Shown piece after piece: positions 35,796 through 45,074 of a stretch of DNA of 64,000 bases. The DNA is from PGYR01 sp041675005. Its GTDB lineage: Bacteria; Bacteroidota; Ignavibacteria; Kapaibacteriales; UBA2268. The notes under the pieces are model-generated. The model did not search any database. It was not told where the DNA came from and saw nothing but the letters and a program-made list of their open reading frames with translations. The stretch covers positions 186,001 through 250,000 of the forward strand of contig JBAYUQ010000001.1 of NCBI GenBank assembly GCA_041675005.1, read 5' to 3'. The stretch's first letter is position 1. Each line of letters begins with the position of its first letter. A program made the position numbers and the translations under genes.

Positions 35796-36744
35796 TTATT
35801 TTACTTATTATATAATTTCTAAATTCATTTTCATCGTTAGGTAATATCTCTAACGCTATTGATAATATATTGATACTGCTCTTCTCAAATATCAATTTGT
35901 ATTTTTCTAACTTCACAAAGTCTTTTTCAGTTGTATAAATATATTCTATTTTATTCGATTTACAATATACTACTATTTCATCAATTTCAGAATCAGTAAA
36001 GAAATGATGATCTTTAAATGAGAACACCTTTTCAATTGTTGCATTATTTTCTTTTAAAAAATTAATAAAATTTGATGGATTAGCAATAGCAGTGACCACA
36101 ATTGCTTTATCTTTTACTATTCGTTCTGTTTTTATCTTACTCATAAAATGAAAACTATCTTTATTCTTAAAATCCACAATTTCTTTTGCCAAGTCTCTAT
36201 ATAGAATAGTATCAACTCGTTGTAGATTCTTTTTTTCTTCCCGCAAGTAACCTGCAGGTATGAGATATTCTTCTTCAACTGTTTTATCATTTACAATCAC
36301 AATGTCTAAATCTCGATATATTTTCCTATGCTGAAAACCATCATCTATTAATACAATATCTATATCAAATAACTTATCTATCTCTATTAACGCCAAATAC
36401 TTTTTATCGTGAATAACTAGTGGACATCCAACTTCTTTGGCTATCATATATGCCTCATCACCAGCTTTATCCACAGTTGTTAATAGTTTATCCACATCGT
36501 GAACAACTAGCAGTCCCTTACTTTTTCTGCGATAACCACCAGCAACTATTCCGACTTTATATCCTTCAGATTCTAGAAGCTTAGCAAGGTAAATAATCAC
36601 AGGTGTTTTGCCAGTACCACCAGCTATTATATTTCCAATTGATATAACGTAAGAATGAGATTTGTACGACTTTATAATTCTTCTATTATAAAGTAAATTT
36701 CTCAATCTAGTTATTAGAACAAATATGTATGATAATAATTTCAA
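35773..36744 (-). CDS. lpxK: Tetraacyldisaccharide 4'-kinase
   Basis: LpxK phosphorylates the 4' position of the tetraacyl disaccharide to yield lipid IVA at the inner membrane. The 323-residue protein has the P-loop AGGTGKT (41-47), an N-terminal hydrophobic segment, GIVAGGYRRKSKG, GDEAYMIA, LIDDGFQHRKIYRDLDIVIV and a C-terminal FKDHHFFTDSEI, the standard set. Overlaps the DUF374 gene upstream by four bases, within a lipid A operon. Confidence 0.95.
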   Translation of the reverse strand: MKLLSYIFVLITRLRNLLYNRRIIKSYKSHSYVISIGNIIAGGTGKTPVIIYLAKLLESEGYKVGIVAGGYRRKSKGLLVVHDVDKLLTTVDKAGDEAYMIAKEVGCPLVIHDKKYLALIEIDKLFDIDIVLIDDGFQHRKIYRDLDIVIVNDKTVEEEYLIPAGYLREEKKNLQRVDTILYRDLAKEIVDFKNKDSFHFMSKIKTERIVKDKAIVVTAIANPSNFINFLKENNATIEKVFSFKDHHFFTDSEIDEIVVYCKSNKIEYIYTTEKDFVKLEKYKLIFEKSSINILSIALEILPNDENEFRNYIISKINEKNITY

Positions 36745-37325
36745 CTAATGTCACTAAGTATTTTTTCTAAAGCTATCAATTCTCTTGTTACTTCTTCTCT
36801 GTTTTCTAAACTTTCAAAATCAAAAATCTCTGAAAACTTAAGAGTTATAGGTGAGAATGGCAATGGAATCTCAAATTTATCCCAACTGTTGAGTTTTATA
36901 CTCCAACCAATATCAACAGTACAGAGTTGCAAGGGAACATTGCCTTTATGTGATATTAGTACAGCACCTATTTTCATTTTTTCTTTTGGACCTCTAGGTC
37001 CGTCAGGAGTTATAAGTATAGTAGTGTCTTTAGCTTGCTTAATAGCTCGTTCTATAACTTGCTTTCCACCTTTTGATGAAGAGCCACGGATAAGCTTGTA
37101 TTTTAATAATTTCAAATAATCTGATAGAACTTGCCCATCTTTACTATTACTAACAACTCCAGCTTTCTTCTTATACTTTCTAAAGTAGAACCAAACTGGA
37201 AGCATTTTACCATGCCAAAATGCTATTACTTTTGGCTTATTATCAATAGTACCTAATACTCGTATTCTCCACGTAAGTGAAGTAAGATAAAGGATGTAAA
37301 GCCCTATTTTGACAAATATTCTCAA
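36741..37325 (-). CDS. DUF374 lysophospholipid acyltransferase-family protein
   Basis: A 194-residue membrane-associated protein of the DUF374 family within the LPLAT superfamily. Features are an N-terminal hydrophobic segment, FWHGKMLPVWF (the HxxxxD/HxxxM-like catalytic block), SNSKDGQVLSDYL, RGSSSKGG, and ITPDGPRGPKEKMK. It lies between lpxB and lpxK with four-base overlaps, so a job in lipid A acylation is likely; members of this family are often found there and may act as an LpxL-like late acyltransferase. The precise acyl transfer is unproven. Confidence 0.85.
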   Translation of the reverse strand: MRIFVKIGLYILYLTSLTWRIRVLGTIDNKPKVIAFWHGKMLPVWFYFRKYKKKAGVVSNSKDGQVLSDYLKLLKYKLIRGSSSKGGKQVIERAIKQAKDTTILITPDGPRGPKEKMKIGAVLISHKGNVPLQLCTVDIGWSIKLNSWDKFEIPLPFSPITLKFSEIFDFESLENREEVTRELIALEKILSDIS

Positions 37326-38431
37326 GTTAGAAACTCATTATATATTATACTTGAAGCTGTTTTGCAAGCTGATTGTTTACCTAATAGTTCTCGAATTTTT
37401 ACAAAATCAGTACTAATATTATTAGTTAACTCTTTGTTATTCATATAAATATTTAATTCTTTCAAAATTTTTGTTGCAGTGGCATCTTTCTGTATTAATT
37501 CTTTTACAACTTCTTTTTTCAATAATATGTTGGGCATTGCAAGATAATCAATATCTACTAAGTACCTTCCAATTAAATATGTTGTCAAGGAAGTTTTGTA
37601 TATCATTATAAATGGTAAGTTGAGTAAGGTTGCTTCAAGTGTTGAAGTACCGGTCTTTACTATTCCAAACTCACTGGACTTCATGGCATCTCTGCTATTA
37701 TTATATATTTTAACATTAGGATTCGACTTTATGAAAGAGTCATAAATTCTAAAATCAACAGTTGGAGATTTTGAAATTGCGAATTTATACTTACCTCTAC
37801 TTTTCTTTATTACTTCATCGAATAATATAAGATGTGATTGTACCTCTTGTGCTCTACTACCTGGAATCATACATATTTGATTTTTGATTCTTTCGTTATT
37901 TGAATCTAATTCAAATACTTCTAAATCTAAAGATGGATGTCCAACAAATTCAACATCAATCCCGAATTGACTAAAGAACTCAACTTCAAAAGGAAAGGCA
38001 ACCAATAATTTATCTATAGATTTAGATAGTTTCTCAGCTCTTTTCTTTCCCCAAGCCCAAAGTTGTGGTGCTATATAGTAGCATACTTTTTTGTTTATTG
38101 ATTTTGCATAGTTTGCAAGTCTAGTATTCAAACCTGGATAGTCAACTAATATAACTAAGACTATCTTATTATCGCTTATGATTTTCTTAGAATTAGTTTC
38201 TAACTGTTTGAAGAATCTATATTTCTTTGCCACTTCCCAAAATCCAACTACGTTTATCTCGCTAAAGTTTACGATTGGTCTTAGGCCTAATTCTTGCATC
38301 TTTGGTCCACCAATTCCAATAAACTCTAGTGAGTTATCCAATGCCAATAATTCACGCATCAAATTGGCTGCATGTATGTCTCCAGAGGGGTCTCCTGCGG
38401 AAATAAATATTTTTCTTTTGTCGTTCGTCAT
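37322..38431 (-). CDS. lpxB: Lipid-A-disaccharide synthase
   Basis: LpxB (family GT19) joins UDP-2,3-diacylglucosamine and lipid X into the lipid A disaccharide. The 369 residues include SAGDPSGDIHAANLMREL at 11-28 (the start hallmark), YYIAPQLWAWGKKRAEKL, VGHPSLD, IPGSRAQEV and KTGTSTLEATL. First gene of the set lpxB, DUF374, lpxK, lipoprotein amidotransferase, LytM-like. Divergent from dnaE by 94 bases. Confidence 0.95.
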   Translation of the reverse strand: MTNDKRKIFISAGDPSGDIHAANLMRELLALDNSLEFIGIGGPKMQELGLRPIVNFSEINVVGFWEVAKKYRFFKQLETNSKKIISDNKIVLVILVDYPGLNTRLANYAKSINKKVCYYIAPQLWAWGKKRAEKLSKSIDKLLVAFPFEVEFFSQFGIDVEFVGHPSLDLEVFELDSNNERIKNQICMIPGSRAQEVQSHLILFDEVIKKSRGKYKFAISKSPTVDFRIYDSFIKSNPNVKIYNNSRDAMKSSEFGIVKTGTSTLEATLLNLPFIMIYKTSLTTYLIGRYLVDIDYLAMPNILLKKEVVKELIQKDATATKILKELNIYMNNKELTNNISTDFVKIRELLGKQSACKTASSIIYNEFLT

Positions 38432-38525
38432 TTACTGTTAATAAGAATGTAGAAACTAAGTTTTTAAATCATTCCTTTAAATCATATTTTGAATAAAATC
38501 AAATTTAAGACTTTAATAATAAAAT

Positions 38526-41500
38526 ATGTCAAAATTTATACATTTACAGAACCATACTGACTTTTCTTTGCTGGATGCAATTACAACTACCAAAGAATTA
38601 GTAACTTCAGCACTAGACTATGAACAGCCAGGAGTTGCCATTACAGATAATGGTGTACTCTATGGTGCATTCAACTTTCAAGAATTAGCAACTAAATCAG
38701 GTATTAAACCGCTAATAGGCGTAGATGCCTATATTGCACCAGATAGCAGATATGATAAATCATCAAGTAAACAACGTTATCATAGAATAGTATTATTAGC
38801 AAAACATCGTGATGGTTATAAAAACTTAGTAAAATTATGTTCGCGAGCGTTTGTAGAGGGATTCTATTACAAACCAAGAATAGACCTTGAATTGCTCAAA
38901 GAATACTCTGAGGGATTGATATGTCTATCAGGTAGTAGAGGTAGCGAGATTGCTCGATCTATTGTAAATTCAAATATGCAGGATGCTGAAACAGTAACTA
39001 AAACATATCACGAGATATTCGGAGATGATTTTTATTTACAGATTCAGAATCACGGTGTCCAATTTGATGATAAAGTATGTGAGGTAATACCTCAAATTGC
39101 CTCTAAATATGGAATTAAGACAGTTGCTACTAATGATACACACTATAGATATAAAGAACATGCTGTAGCTCATAATATTCATCTCTATATCAAAGATGGT
39201 GGCAAGACTGAAGTAGATGTTACTAATCTTAGATTCGGTTCACCAGAATTTTATATAAAGTCTCCCAATGAGATGAAAGAGCTATTCAAGGATAATCCTG
39301 AAGCCATTGAAAACACTTATGAAGTATTCGAAAAGTGCGATGTAGATTTCAAAAGTAAAATCTATATGCCCAAATTCCCTATTCCAGAAACATCCAAATC
39401 AACAACACTAGCTGATTACCTAAGTGAACTAGTTTATGAAGGTTTAGAAAATAGGTATGAGAATATAACTGACGATATTAAAGATAGGACAGCATTTGAA
39501 CTTAAAGTTATTAATGACATGGAATTCCCTGGTTATTTCCTAGTAGTTTGGGATTTTATCAGAGCAGCGAAAGAAATGGGGATAAGAGTAGGTCCAGGTC
39601 GTGGATCTGCAGCTGGTTCTATTGTTGCTTTTGCATTGGGTATTACAAATGTTGATCCATTGAAATATGATTTACTTTTCGAGAGGTTCTTGAACCCAGA
39701 TAGAAACTCAATGCCTGATATTGATATTGATTTCGCTGATGACAAAAGAGAAAAGGTTATAGAGTATGTGAAAGATAGGTATGGAGAAGAAGCAGTTGCA
39801 ATGATAATTACATTTGGTACACTTTCCACTCGAGCTGTGCTCTCAGATGTAGGTAGAGTACTACAAGTTCCTTTTAATGATGTGAAGGACATAACTTCAA
39901 AAATTCCTGTAGTTAGAGGAGAAGTAACTAAGTTAAAACCTGCATTAGAATTATCAGAACTTAGCCATATAAAAGAGAAAATTAAGAATCCTAAGGATGA
40001 TGAAAGTAAAAAGATAAAGCAATTAATCGAATATTGTTTGATACTAGAAGATAGAAAAAGAAATGATTCAATACATGCGGCTGGTGTAATCATTGCACCA
40101 AGTGATGTAACAGATTATATCCCTGTTAATGTACCTAAGAAGGCACAGACTTCAAGTATAAAGACAGCCACACAATTTACAATGAAGGAAGTTGAGTCTG
40201 CAGGTCTCCTGAAAATGGATTTCTTAGGGCTAAGAACGCTTTCAATCATTGAGAATACATTATCATCAGTAAAGCGAAACTATAATGTAGATATTGACTT
40301 AGATGAAATACCTTTAGACGACGAAAAGACTTATGAAATCTTCTCAAACTTTAAGGCGAATGCTATATTCCAGTTTGAGAGTCAAGGTATGCAAGAGTGG
40401 CTGAGGAAACTAAAGCCAAAATCAATAGAAGAATTAACGGCTATGAATGCACTCTATAGACCTGGTCCAATGGATAACATTGGTGAGTTTATTGATAGAA
40501 AGTATGGAAGAAAAAAGATTACATACCTACATCCACTTCTAGAAAAATCACTAAGTAATACTTATGGGATTATAGTCTATCAAGAGCAAGTGATGCGTAT
40601 CACTCAAGATGTTGGTGGATTCACTCTTGCACAAGCTGATATTGCCCGAAAAGCTATGGGTAAAAAAGACAGAGCTACAATGGATAGTTTGATGAGTCGC
40701 TTTGCTGATGGGGCTGAAAGGAATAATATAAATAAGAACTTAGCTACTGAAATATGGGAATTGATTCTGAAATTTGCTGAGTACGGATTTAATAAATCAC
40801 ACTCTGTTGCATATTCTTTACTTGCGTATCAAACTGCCTTTTTGAAAGCATATTATCCCGCAGAATTTCTAGCAGCCAACATGACTGCAGAACTAAATGA
40901 TCAGAATAAATTAGTTAAGCTAATAGATGATGCAAATAGTTTTGGTATTACAGTTCATCCTCCTAATATCAATAAATCTTCAATTCTTTTTGATGCAAAG
41001 GAAAATGAAATTTACTTCGGATTAGCTGGTATAAAGGGGGTTGGTGTTAATGTACTCGAAAAGATTATTGAAACTCGTGATTTAAAAGAGTTCGATTCCT
41101 TTGCCGATTTTTGTGAAAGAGTTGATGATAAAGTAATCAATAAAAAGACACTTGAATCACTTGTTTGCGCTGGTGCATTTGATTGTATAGAAGATGGCAA
41201 AAGAGCAGCACTTTTCGAATCAATTGACATGGCTATTGATTTTTCTAAATCTTTTAGTAATAAAGAAACTGAAAATATTGATTCACTTTTCTTAGGGGTA
41301 GCTGAAGATGAGGTAGAAAAATTCAGATTAGCTGATGTTGAGGAATGGGATGATAAAACTAAGTTGATAAAAGAAAAAGAAGTTTTAAATTTCTATATTT
41401 CTGGGCATCCACTTAGGGAGTACGATGTATTAGTTAAGTCATTCAACAAGATAACATTTGACCAGAATCCCTCAGAACTAAAATCGCAAGATATTACAGT

Positions 41501-42020
41501 TTGTGCATACATAACTAACATGGTTGTAAAGCTAAGTAAGAGAGGCGAACCTTTTGCTATTTTGACTATTGAGGATTATTATTCCAAAGCAGAGTGTATA
41601 GTTTGGGTCAAAGAATACAAAGAGATAGGTGATAAATTAGCCAAAGATAAAGCAATGCTAATAGAAGGAACTGTAAAAGAAGGTGAGGAATCTCTGAAAA
41701 TCTATGTTTCTGGGGTTATGGATGTGGATGAAGCCATAGATAAATATGGTGATGGGTACAAAATATGGATAGATTTGCACGATACAGAAGCTCAAGCAAA
41801 ATTAGATGTACTTAAAAATGATTATTTTGACGCAAAAAGTGCTCCTAAACAAATATATTTTAATATATTTGATAATGTTTCTGGGTATAAAAACTGTTTT
41901 AAAACTGAAACTTTCAATATACCTCTGAATTTGGACGTAATGGGCAATTTGCAAGGTCTATTTGATTCACGAGTTTCACTAATTATGAAAGGGACAAATG
42001 GCACAAAAAGGTACTCTTAA
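38526..42020 (+). CDS. dnaE: DNA polymerase III subunit alpha
   Basis: Replicative C-family polymerase, 1164 residues, full length for DnaE1. An N-terminal PHP domain starts at FIHLQNHTDFSLLDA; the palm has GPGRGSAAGSIVAFALGIT and the metal-binding PDIDIDFAD (about 398-406); VYQEQVMRI and GGFTLAQADIARKAMGKK are the tau- and fingers-region motifs. A tandem HhH and an OB domain (ITVCAYITNMVVKLSKRGEPFA, about 1000-1070) close the protein. It overlaps the following small membrane protein gene by 23 bases. Confidence 0.97.
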   Translation: MSKFIHLQNHTDFSLLDAITTTKELVTSALDYEQPGVAITDNGVLYGAFNFQELATKSGIKPLIGVDAYIAPDSRYDKSSSKQRYHRIVLLAKHRDGYKNLVKLCSRAFVEGFYYKPRIDLELLKEYSEGLICLSGSRGSEIARSIVNSNMQDAETVTKTYHEIFGDDFYLQIQNHGVQFDDKVCEVIPQIASKYGIKTVATNDTHYRYKEHAVAHNIHLYIKDGGKTEVDVTNLRFGSPEFYIKSPNEMKELFKDNPEAIENTYEVFEKCDVDFKSKIYMPKFPIPETSKSTTLADYLSELVYEGLENRYENITDDIKDRTAFELKVINDMEFPGYFLVVWDFIRAAKEMGIRVGPGRGSAAGSIVAFALGITNVDPLKYDLLFERFLNPDRNSMPDIDIDFADDKREKVIEYVKDRYGEEAVAMIITFGTLSTRAVLSDVGRVLQVPFNDVKDITSKIPVVRGEVTKLKPALELSELSHIKEKIKNPKDDESKKIKQLIEYCLILEDRKRNDSIHAAGVIIAPSDVTDYIPVNVPKKAQTSSIKTATQFTMKEVESAGLLKMDFLGLRTLSIIENTLSSVKRNYNVDIDLDEIPLDDEKTYEIFSNFKANAIFQFESQGMQEWLRKLKPKSIEELTAMNALYRPGPMDNIGEFIDRKYGRKKITYLHPLLEKSLSNTYGIIVYQEQVMRITQDVGGFTLAQADIARKAMGKKDRATMDSLMSRFADGAERNNINKNLATEIWELILKFAEYGFNKSHSVAYSLLAYQTAFLKAYYPAEFLAANMTAELNDQNKLVKLIDDANSFGITVHPPNINKSSILFDAKENEIYFGLAGIKGVGVNVLEKIIETRDLKEFDSFADFCERVDDKVINKKTLESLVCAGAFDCIEDGKRAALFESIDMAIDFSKSFSNKETENIDSLFLGVAEDEVEKFRLADVEEWDDKTKLIKEKEVLNFYISGHPLREYDVLVKSFNKITFDQNPSELKSQDITVCAYITNMVVKLSKRGEPFAILTIEDYYSKAECIVWVKEYKEIGDKLAKDKAMLIEGTVKEGEESLKIYVSGVMDVDEAIDKYGDGYKIWIDLHDTEAQAKLDVLKNDYFDAKSAPKQIYFNIFDNVSGYKNCFKTETFNIPLNLDVMGNLQGLFDSRVSLIMKGTNGTKRYS

Positions 42021-42192
42021 ATCGATATTCTCTATTGCATTAGCAGTAATTATTGCTTATTTGCTTGTTAAGCTATTATTTGCTTTAATAGGTTTAGTGT
42101 TCCAAGGAATACTATTTTTGTTATTTATAATTGCTATTGCTATTATCGCTCTCCCGATTTACGCTATTTTAAAAAAGAAGGTTTTTAAATAA
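41998..42192 (+). CDS. Small two-helix membrane protein of unknown function
   Basis: A 64-residue protein made of a short basic start (MAQKGTLKS), two long hydrophobic helices (about 10-30 and 32-55) and a KKK tail. The gene begins inside dnaE, 23 bases before its stop, and its TAA shares one base with the ATG of the next gene (TAATG at 42190-42194), so it is held in frame by both neighbours and is likely real. Function unknown. Confidence 0.7.
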   Translation: MAQKGTLKSIFSIALAVIIAYLLVKLLFALIGLVFQGILFLLFIIAIAIIALPIYAILKKKVFK

Positions 42193-43448
42193 TGAAAAAA
42201 TTAATAATTGTATTTATAATACTATTTACATTTAATGCGCATTCTCAAGAGAATGTAATAAATGAATCCGCAGTTGAATTATCTAGAATAATAGGGAAGG
42301 AGATATTTGAACTTAATGGAGTTCCATTTACGCAGCCAATAGTAACAGCTACAAATGCTACAGCTAATTCTGGCTTCTTTAACACAGCTTATATACCGAA
42401 GAAAGATTCTCTATACTTTAAAATATCTGTTAATTATATGCACGGTTTTGTTCCGGAATCTGATAAAAGTTACTCGCCATCATTCCCAACAGAAGAATTT
42501 AGCTTAATCGAAGCTACCAAATATGTCTCATTTGGTAATGGTCAGTTTAATGTCACCGATACGGTTGGACTCTATACATATCTTTTAAAAACCTTGTTAT
42601 ATGATGGAGTTGCAGATGGATCAATTATAGTTCCGGATAGGACAGCAACTTTATTGGGGAAAGACAATAAGAATATTGAAATTACAGAAGATTCATTTAG
42701 AAGTAATGCAGAAAAGAGAATAAGTGGATTGGAAGCATTAACAAATACTAAGCTTTCAGAAGATTTAAAGCAAGAAATATATAAGACTCTTGACGGACTG
42801 CCTGGTTCATTTGATTTACCTAAGGGGTCTGGTATGAATGCAATGCAATTCGCTGTTCCACAAATAGAAATTGGCTCATATATGGGGACAGAATTATTAA
42901 TAAGATTCATTCCTAAAATTAATTATGGTCAAACTATTGGTGATTTTGGATTCTTTGGAATCGGCTTAAAGCACTCTATTTCACAGTATTTCTTTGAATT
43001 TGAGCAGGAGAGAACATTTGATTTGGCAGTACAATTCGCCTATCAAAAATCTACACTTGACAATATTTTTGGTGAAACAAATGCTACGCTAACATCAAAT
43101 GCAAACATAATAAATTTCAATATTCAAGGAAGTAAAAGCTTTGAGGACTTATTTGATGTTTATACAGGTATTTCATTTGAGCAAATAGATATAAGTGCAG
43201 ATTTTGTATATACATTGCCAATAGCAACACAAGTAGAATTGAAATTAGTTGATGAGAACAAACAGGTTGACCCTGCAAGAGGTTACCCAGGTGACACTAA
43301 GCCTCAAACTACATCTTTAAAAGTTGATGATTTCAATATAAAGTGGGTTTTAGGTATAAAAAAGGATTTCGGTCCAATTGCAATATTTGCAAGTTATAAC
43401 GTGAGTAAATTCGATATTTTCAACGGTGGAATACAATACAGTTTCTAA
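42192..43448 (+). CDS. Outer-membrane beta-barrel-like protein, possibly DUF6588
   Basis: A 418-residue exported protein; signal peptide about 1-18 (ending NAHSQ). The N-terminal part (about 19-190) includes PIVTATNATANSGFFNTAYIP and a helical segment with EALTNTKLSEDLKQEI. From about 210 onward it is made of barrel strands (GTELLIRFIPKINYG, FGFFGIGLKHSI, NIKWVLGIKKDFG) and ends NGGIQYSF with the usual C-terminal Phe. I believe this resembles the DUF6588 family but am not certain. It leads directly into folD. Confidence 0.6.
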   Translation: MKKLIIVFIILFTFNAHSQENVINESAVELSRIIGKEIFELNGVPFTQPIVTATNATANSGFFNTAYIPKKDSLYFKISVNYMHGFVPESDKSYSPSFPTEEFSLIEATKYVSFGNGQFNVTDTVGLYTYLLKTLLYDGVADGSIIVPDRTATLLGKDNKNIEITEDSFRSNAEKRISGLEALTNTKLSEDLKQEIYKTLDGLPGSFDLPKGSGMNAMQFAVPQIEIGSYMGTELLIRFIPKINYGQTIGDFGFFGIGLKHSISQYFFEFEQERTFDLAVQFAYQKSTLDNIFGETNATLTSNANIINFNIQGSKSFEDLFDVYTGISFEQIDISADFVYTLPIATQVELKLVDENKQVDPARGYPGDTKPQTTSLKVDDFNIKWVLGIKKDFGPIAIFASYNVSKFDIFNGGIQYSF

Positions 43449-43449
43449 T

Positions 43450-44322
43450 ATGATGACAAAAATAATAGATGGCAAACAAATAGCCGAAAAGATAAAAGAA
43501 GAAGTTAGAGAAAAAACAGCTAAGCTGTATAAAGAAAAAGGAATAAAGCCCGGACTTGCTATACTACTAGTGGGGAATGATCCTGCTTCCGAATCTTATG
43601 TTCGCAGTAAAGAACGAAATTCAGAGAATATGGATTTTCATTTTATTATGGAAAGACGAGATTCGGAAATTAGCGAAGAAGAGGTACTCAACTTAATCGA
43701 TAGTTGGAATAATGATGATGATATTCATGGCATTTTGATTCAACTACCTTTACCAAAGCATATAGACGAGAATAAAGTATTGATGAAACTAGATCCTGAA
43801 AAGGATGTTGATGGTTTTCATCCCATTAATATAGGCCGATTAGTTATTGGACTAGATGGTCTTGTACCATGTACACCTGCTGGAATAGTAGAACTTCTTA
43901 AAAGAAGTGATATAGAAACTAAAGGAAAGCACGTAGTTGTATTAGGTAGAAGTAATATAGTCGGTAAACCTGTAGCTAACTTACTTTATCAAAAGAAAGA
44001 AGGAGCCAATTCAATTGTGACTATATGTCATTCCGCAGCAGAAGACGTATTCCAATATACTAAACAAGCTGATATACTAATAGTAGCAATAGGTAGTGCT
44101 AACTTCATAAAAGAAGAACATATCAAAGAAGGATGTACTATTATTGATGTTGGAATTAATAGAATTGATGCGGATAATGAGAAGGGCTACGAGATAGTGG
44201 GGGATGTTGATTTCAATAGTGTGATTGGTAAAGCGTCTGCTATAACACCTGTACCGGGTGGAGTTGGACCAATGACTATAGCTATGTTAATGAATAATAC
44301 TTACAAATCTGCCGCTAAATAA
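43450..44322 (+). CDS. folD: Methylenetetrahydrofolate dehydrogenase/cyclohydrolase
   Basis: Bifunctional FolD interconverts 5,10-methylene-THF, methenyl-THF and 10-formyl-THF. The ~290 residues show GNDPASESYVRSK (with the catalytic Lys), ILIQLPLPKHID, KDVDGFHPINIG, PCTPAGIVELL, VVLGRSNIVGKPV and TPVPGGVGPMTIAML. The start is ATG 43450 or 43453; an upstream in-frame ATG at 43426 overlaps the previous gene and adds nothing typical. One-base overlap (TAATG) with the next gene. Confidence 0.95.
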   Translation: MMTKIIDGKQIAEKIKEEVREKTAKLYKEKGIKPGLAILLVGNDPASESYVRSKERNSENMDFHFIMERRDSEISEEEVLNLIDSWNNDDDIHGILIQLPLPKHIDENKVLMKLDPEKDVDGFHPINIGRLVIGLDGLVPCTPAGIVELLKRSDIETKGKHVVVLGRSNIVGKPVANLLYQKKEGANSIVTICHSAAEDVFQYTKQADILIVAIGSANFIKEEHIKEGCTIIDVGINRIDADNEKGYEIVGDVDFNSVIGKASAITPVPGGVGPMTIAMLMNNTYKSAAK

Positions 44323-45062
44323 TGAAAAACAACAATCAACCTTACGATATTATCTACGAAGATGAGTATTTAGTAGCAGTTAATAAACAAGCTGGAATAC
44401 TTGCTGTTCCTGATAGATATAATCCAAATATAACTAACCTAAAGCAATTATTGAACGAGGTTTATGGTGAAATATTTGTAGTTCATCGCTTGGATAAAGG
44501 TACTAGTGGTATTATGATTTATGCCAAAGATGCTATTACTCACAAAGCATTCAATGAAATGTTCGAGAATCAAGAAATAGAAAAAATTTATCACGTCTTA
44601 GTGAAAGGTATTTTCCCTAAAAATGAAATTGATATTGATATTCCTATTATGCCAAGTCAAGGTAAAAAAGGAATATCTATTCCTTCAGCTAGGGGAAAGC
44701 AATCACTGACGAAAGTTAAAGTTTTAGATAGATATGATAGAGCCACTATGCTTGAGTGCAATCTAGTTACAGGACGCTCACATCAAATTAGAGTTCATTT
44801 ATCGACATTAGGTTTCCCACTTTATGTTGACATAGATTATGGGGGTAATGAATCATTCAAAATATCTGATTTCAAGAAACGATTCAACTTGAAAAAGAAT
44901 ACAGAAGAAAGACCTATCCTTGATAGACTTTCTATGCATGCATTTTCAATGCGATTTATCCACCCTAGAACTAATGAAGAACTATATGTAGAATCGGAAT
45001 ATCATAGAGATTTTGCAGCCATGGTACAACTTCTAGGTAAGTACAATAAAATTTATCAATAA
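44322..45062 (+). CDS. RluA-family pseudouridine synthase
   Basis: A 246-residue pseudouridine synthase of the RluA group. The catalytic Asp is in VVHRLDKGTSGIMIYAKD; ILAVPDR and VTGRSHQIRVHL are the other hallmarks. It lacks the N-terminal S4 domain found in RluC/RluD, as in several short RluA-type enzymes. It acts on uridine in rRNA or tRNA; the position cannot be read from sequence. Followed 12 bases later by tilS, another tRNA-modification gene. Confidence 0.9.
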   Translation: MKNNNQPYDIIYEDEYLVAVNKQAGILAVPDRYNPNITNLKQLLNEVYGEIFVVHRLDKGTSGIMIYAKDAITHKAFNEMFENQEIEKIYHVLVKGIFPKNEIDIDIPIMPSQGKKGISIPSARGKQSLTKVKVLDRYDRATMLECNLVTGRSHQIRVHLSTLGFPLYVDIDYGGNESFKISDFKKRFNLKKNTEERPILDRLSMHAFSMRFIHPRTNEELYVESEYHRDFAAMVQLLGKYNKIYQ

Positions 45063-45074
45063 AAGATTTTAAAT

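Noticed and set aside
39533..40093. 186-residue minus-strand frame opposite dnaE
   Set aside because: Antisense shadow of the palm domain; no homology or start context.
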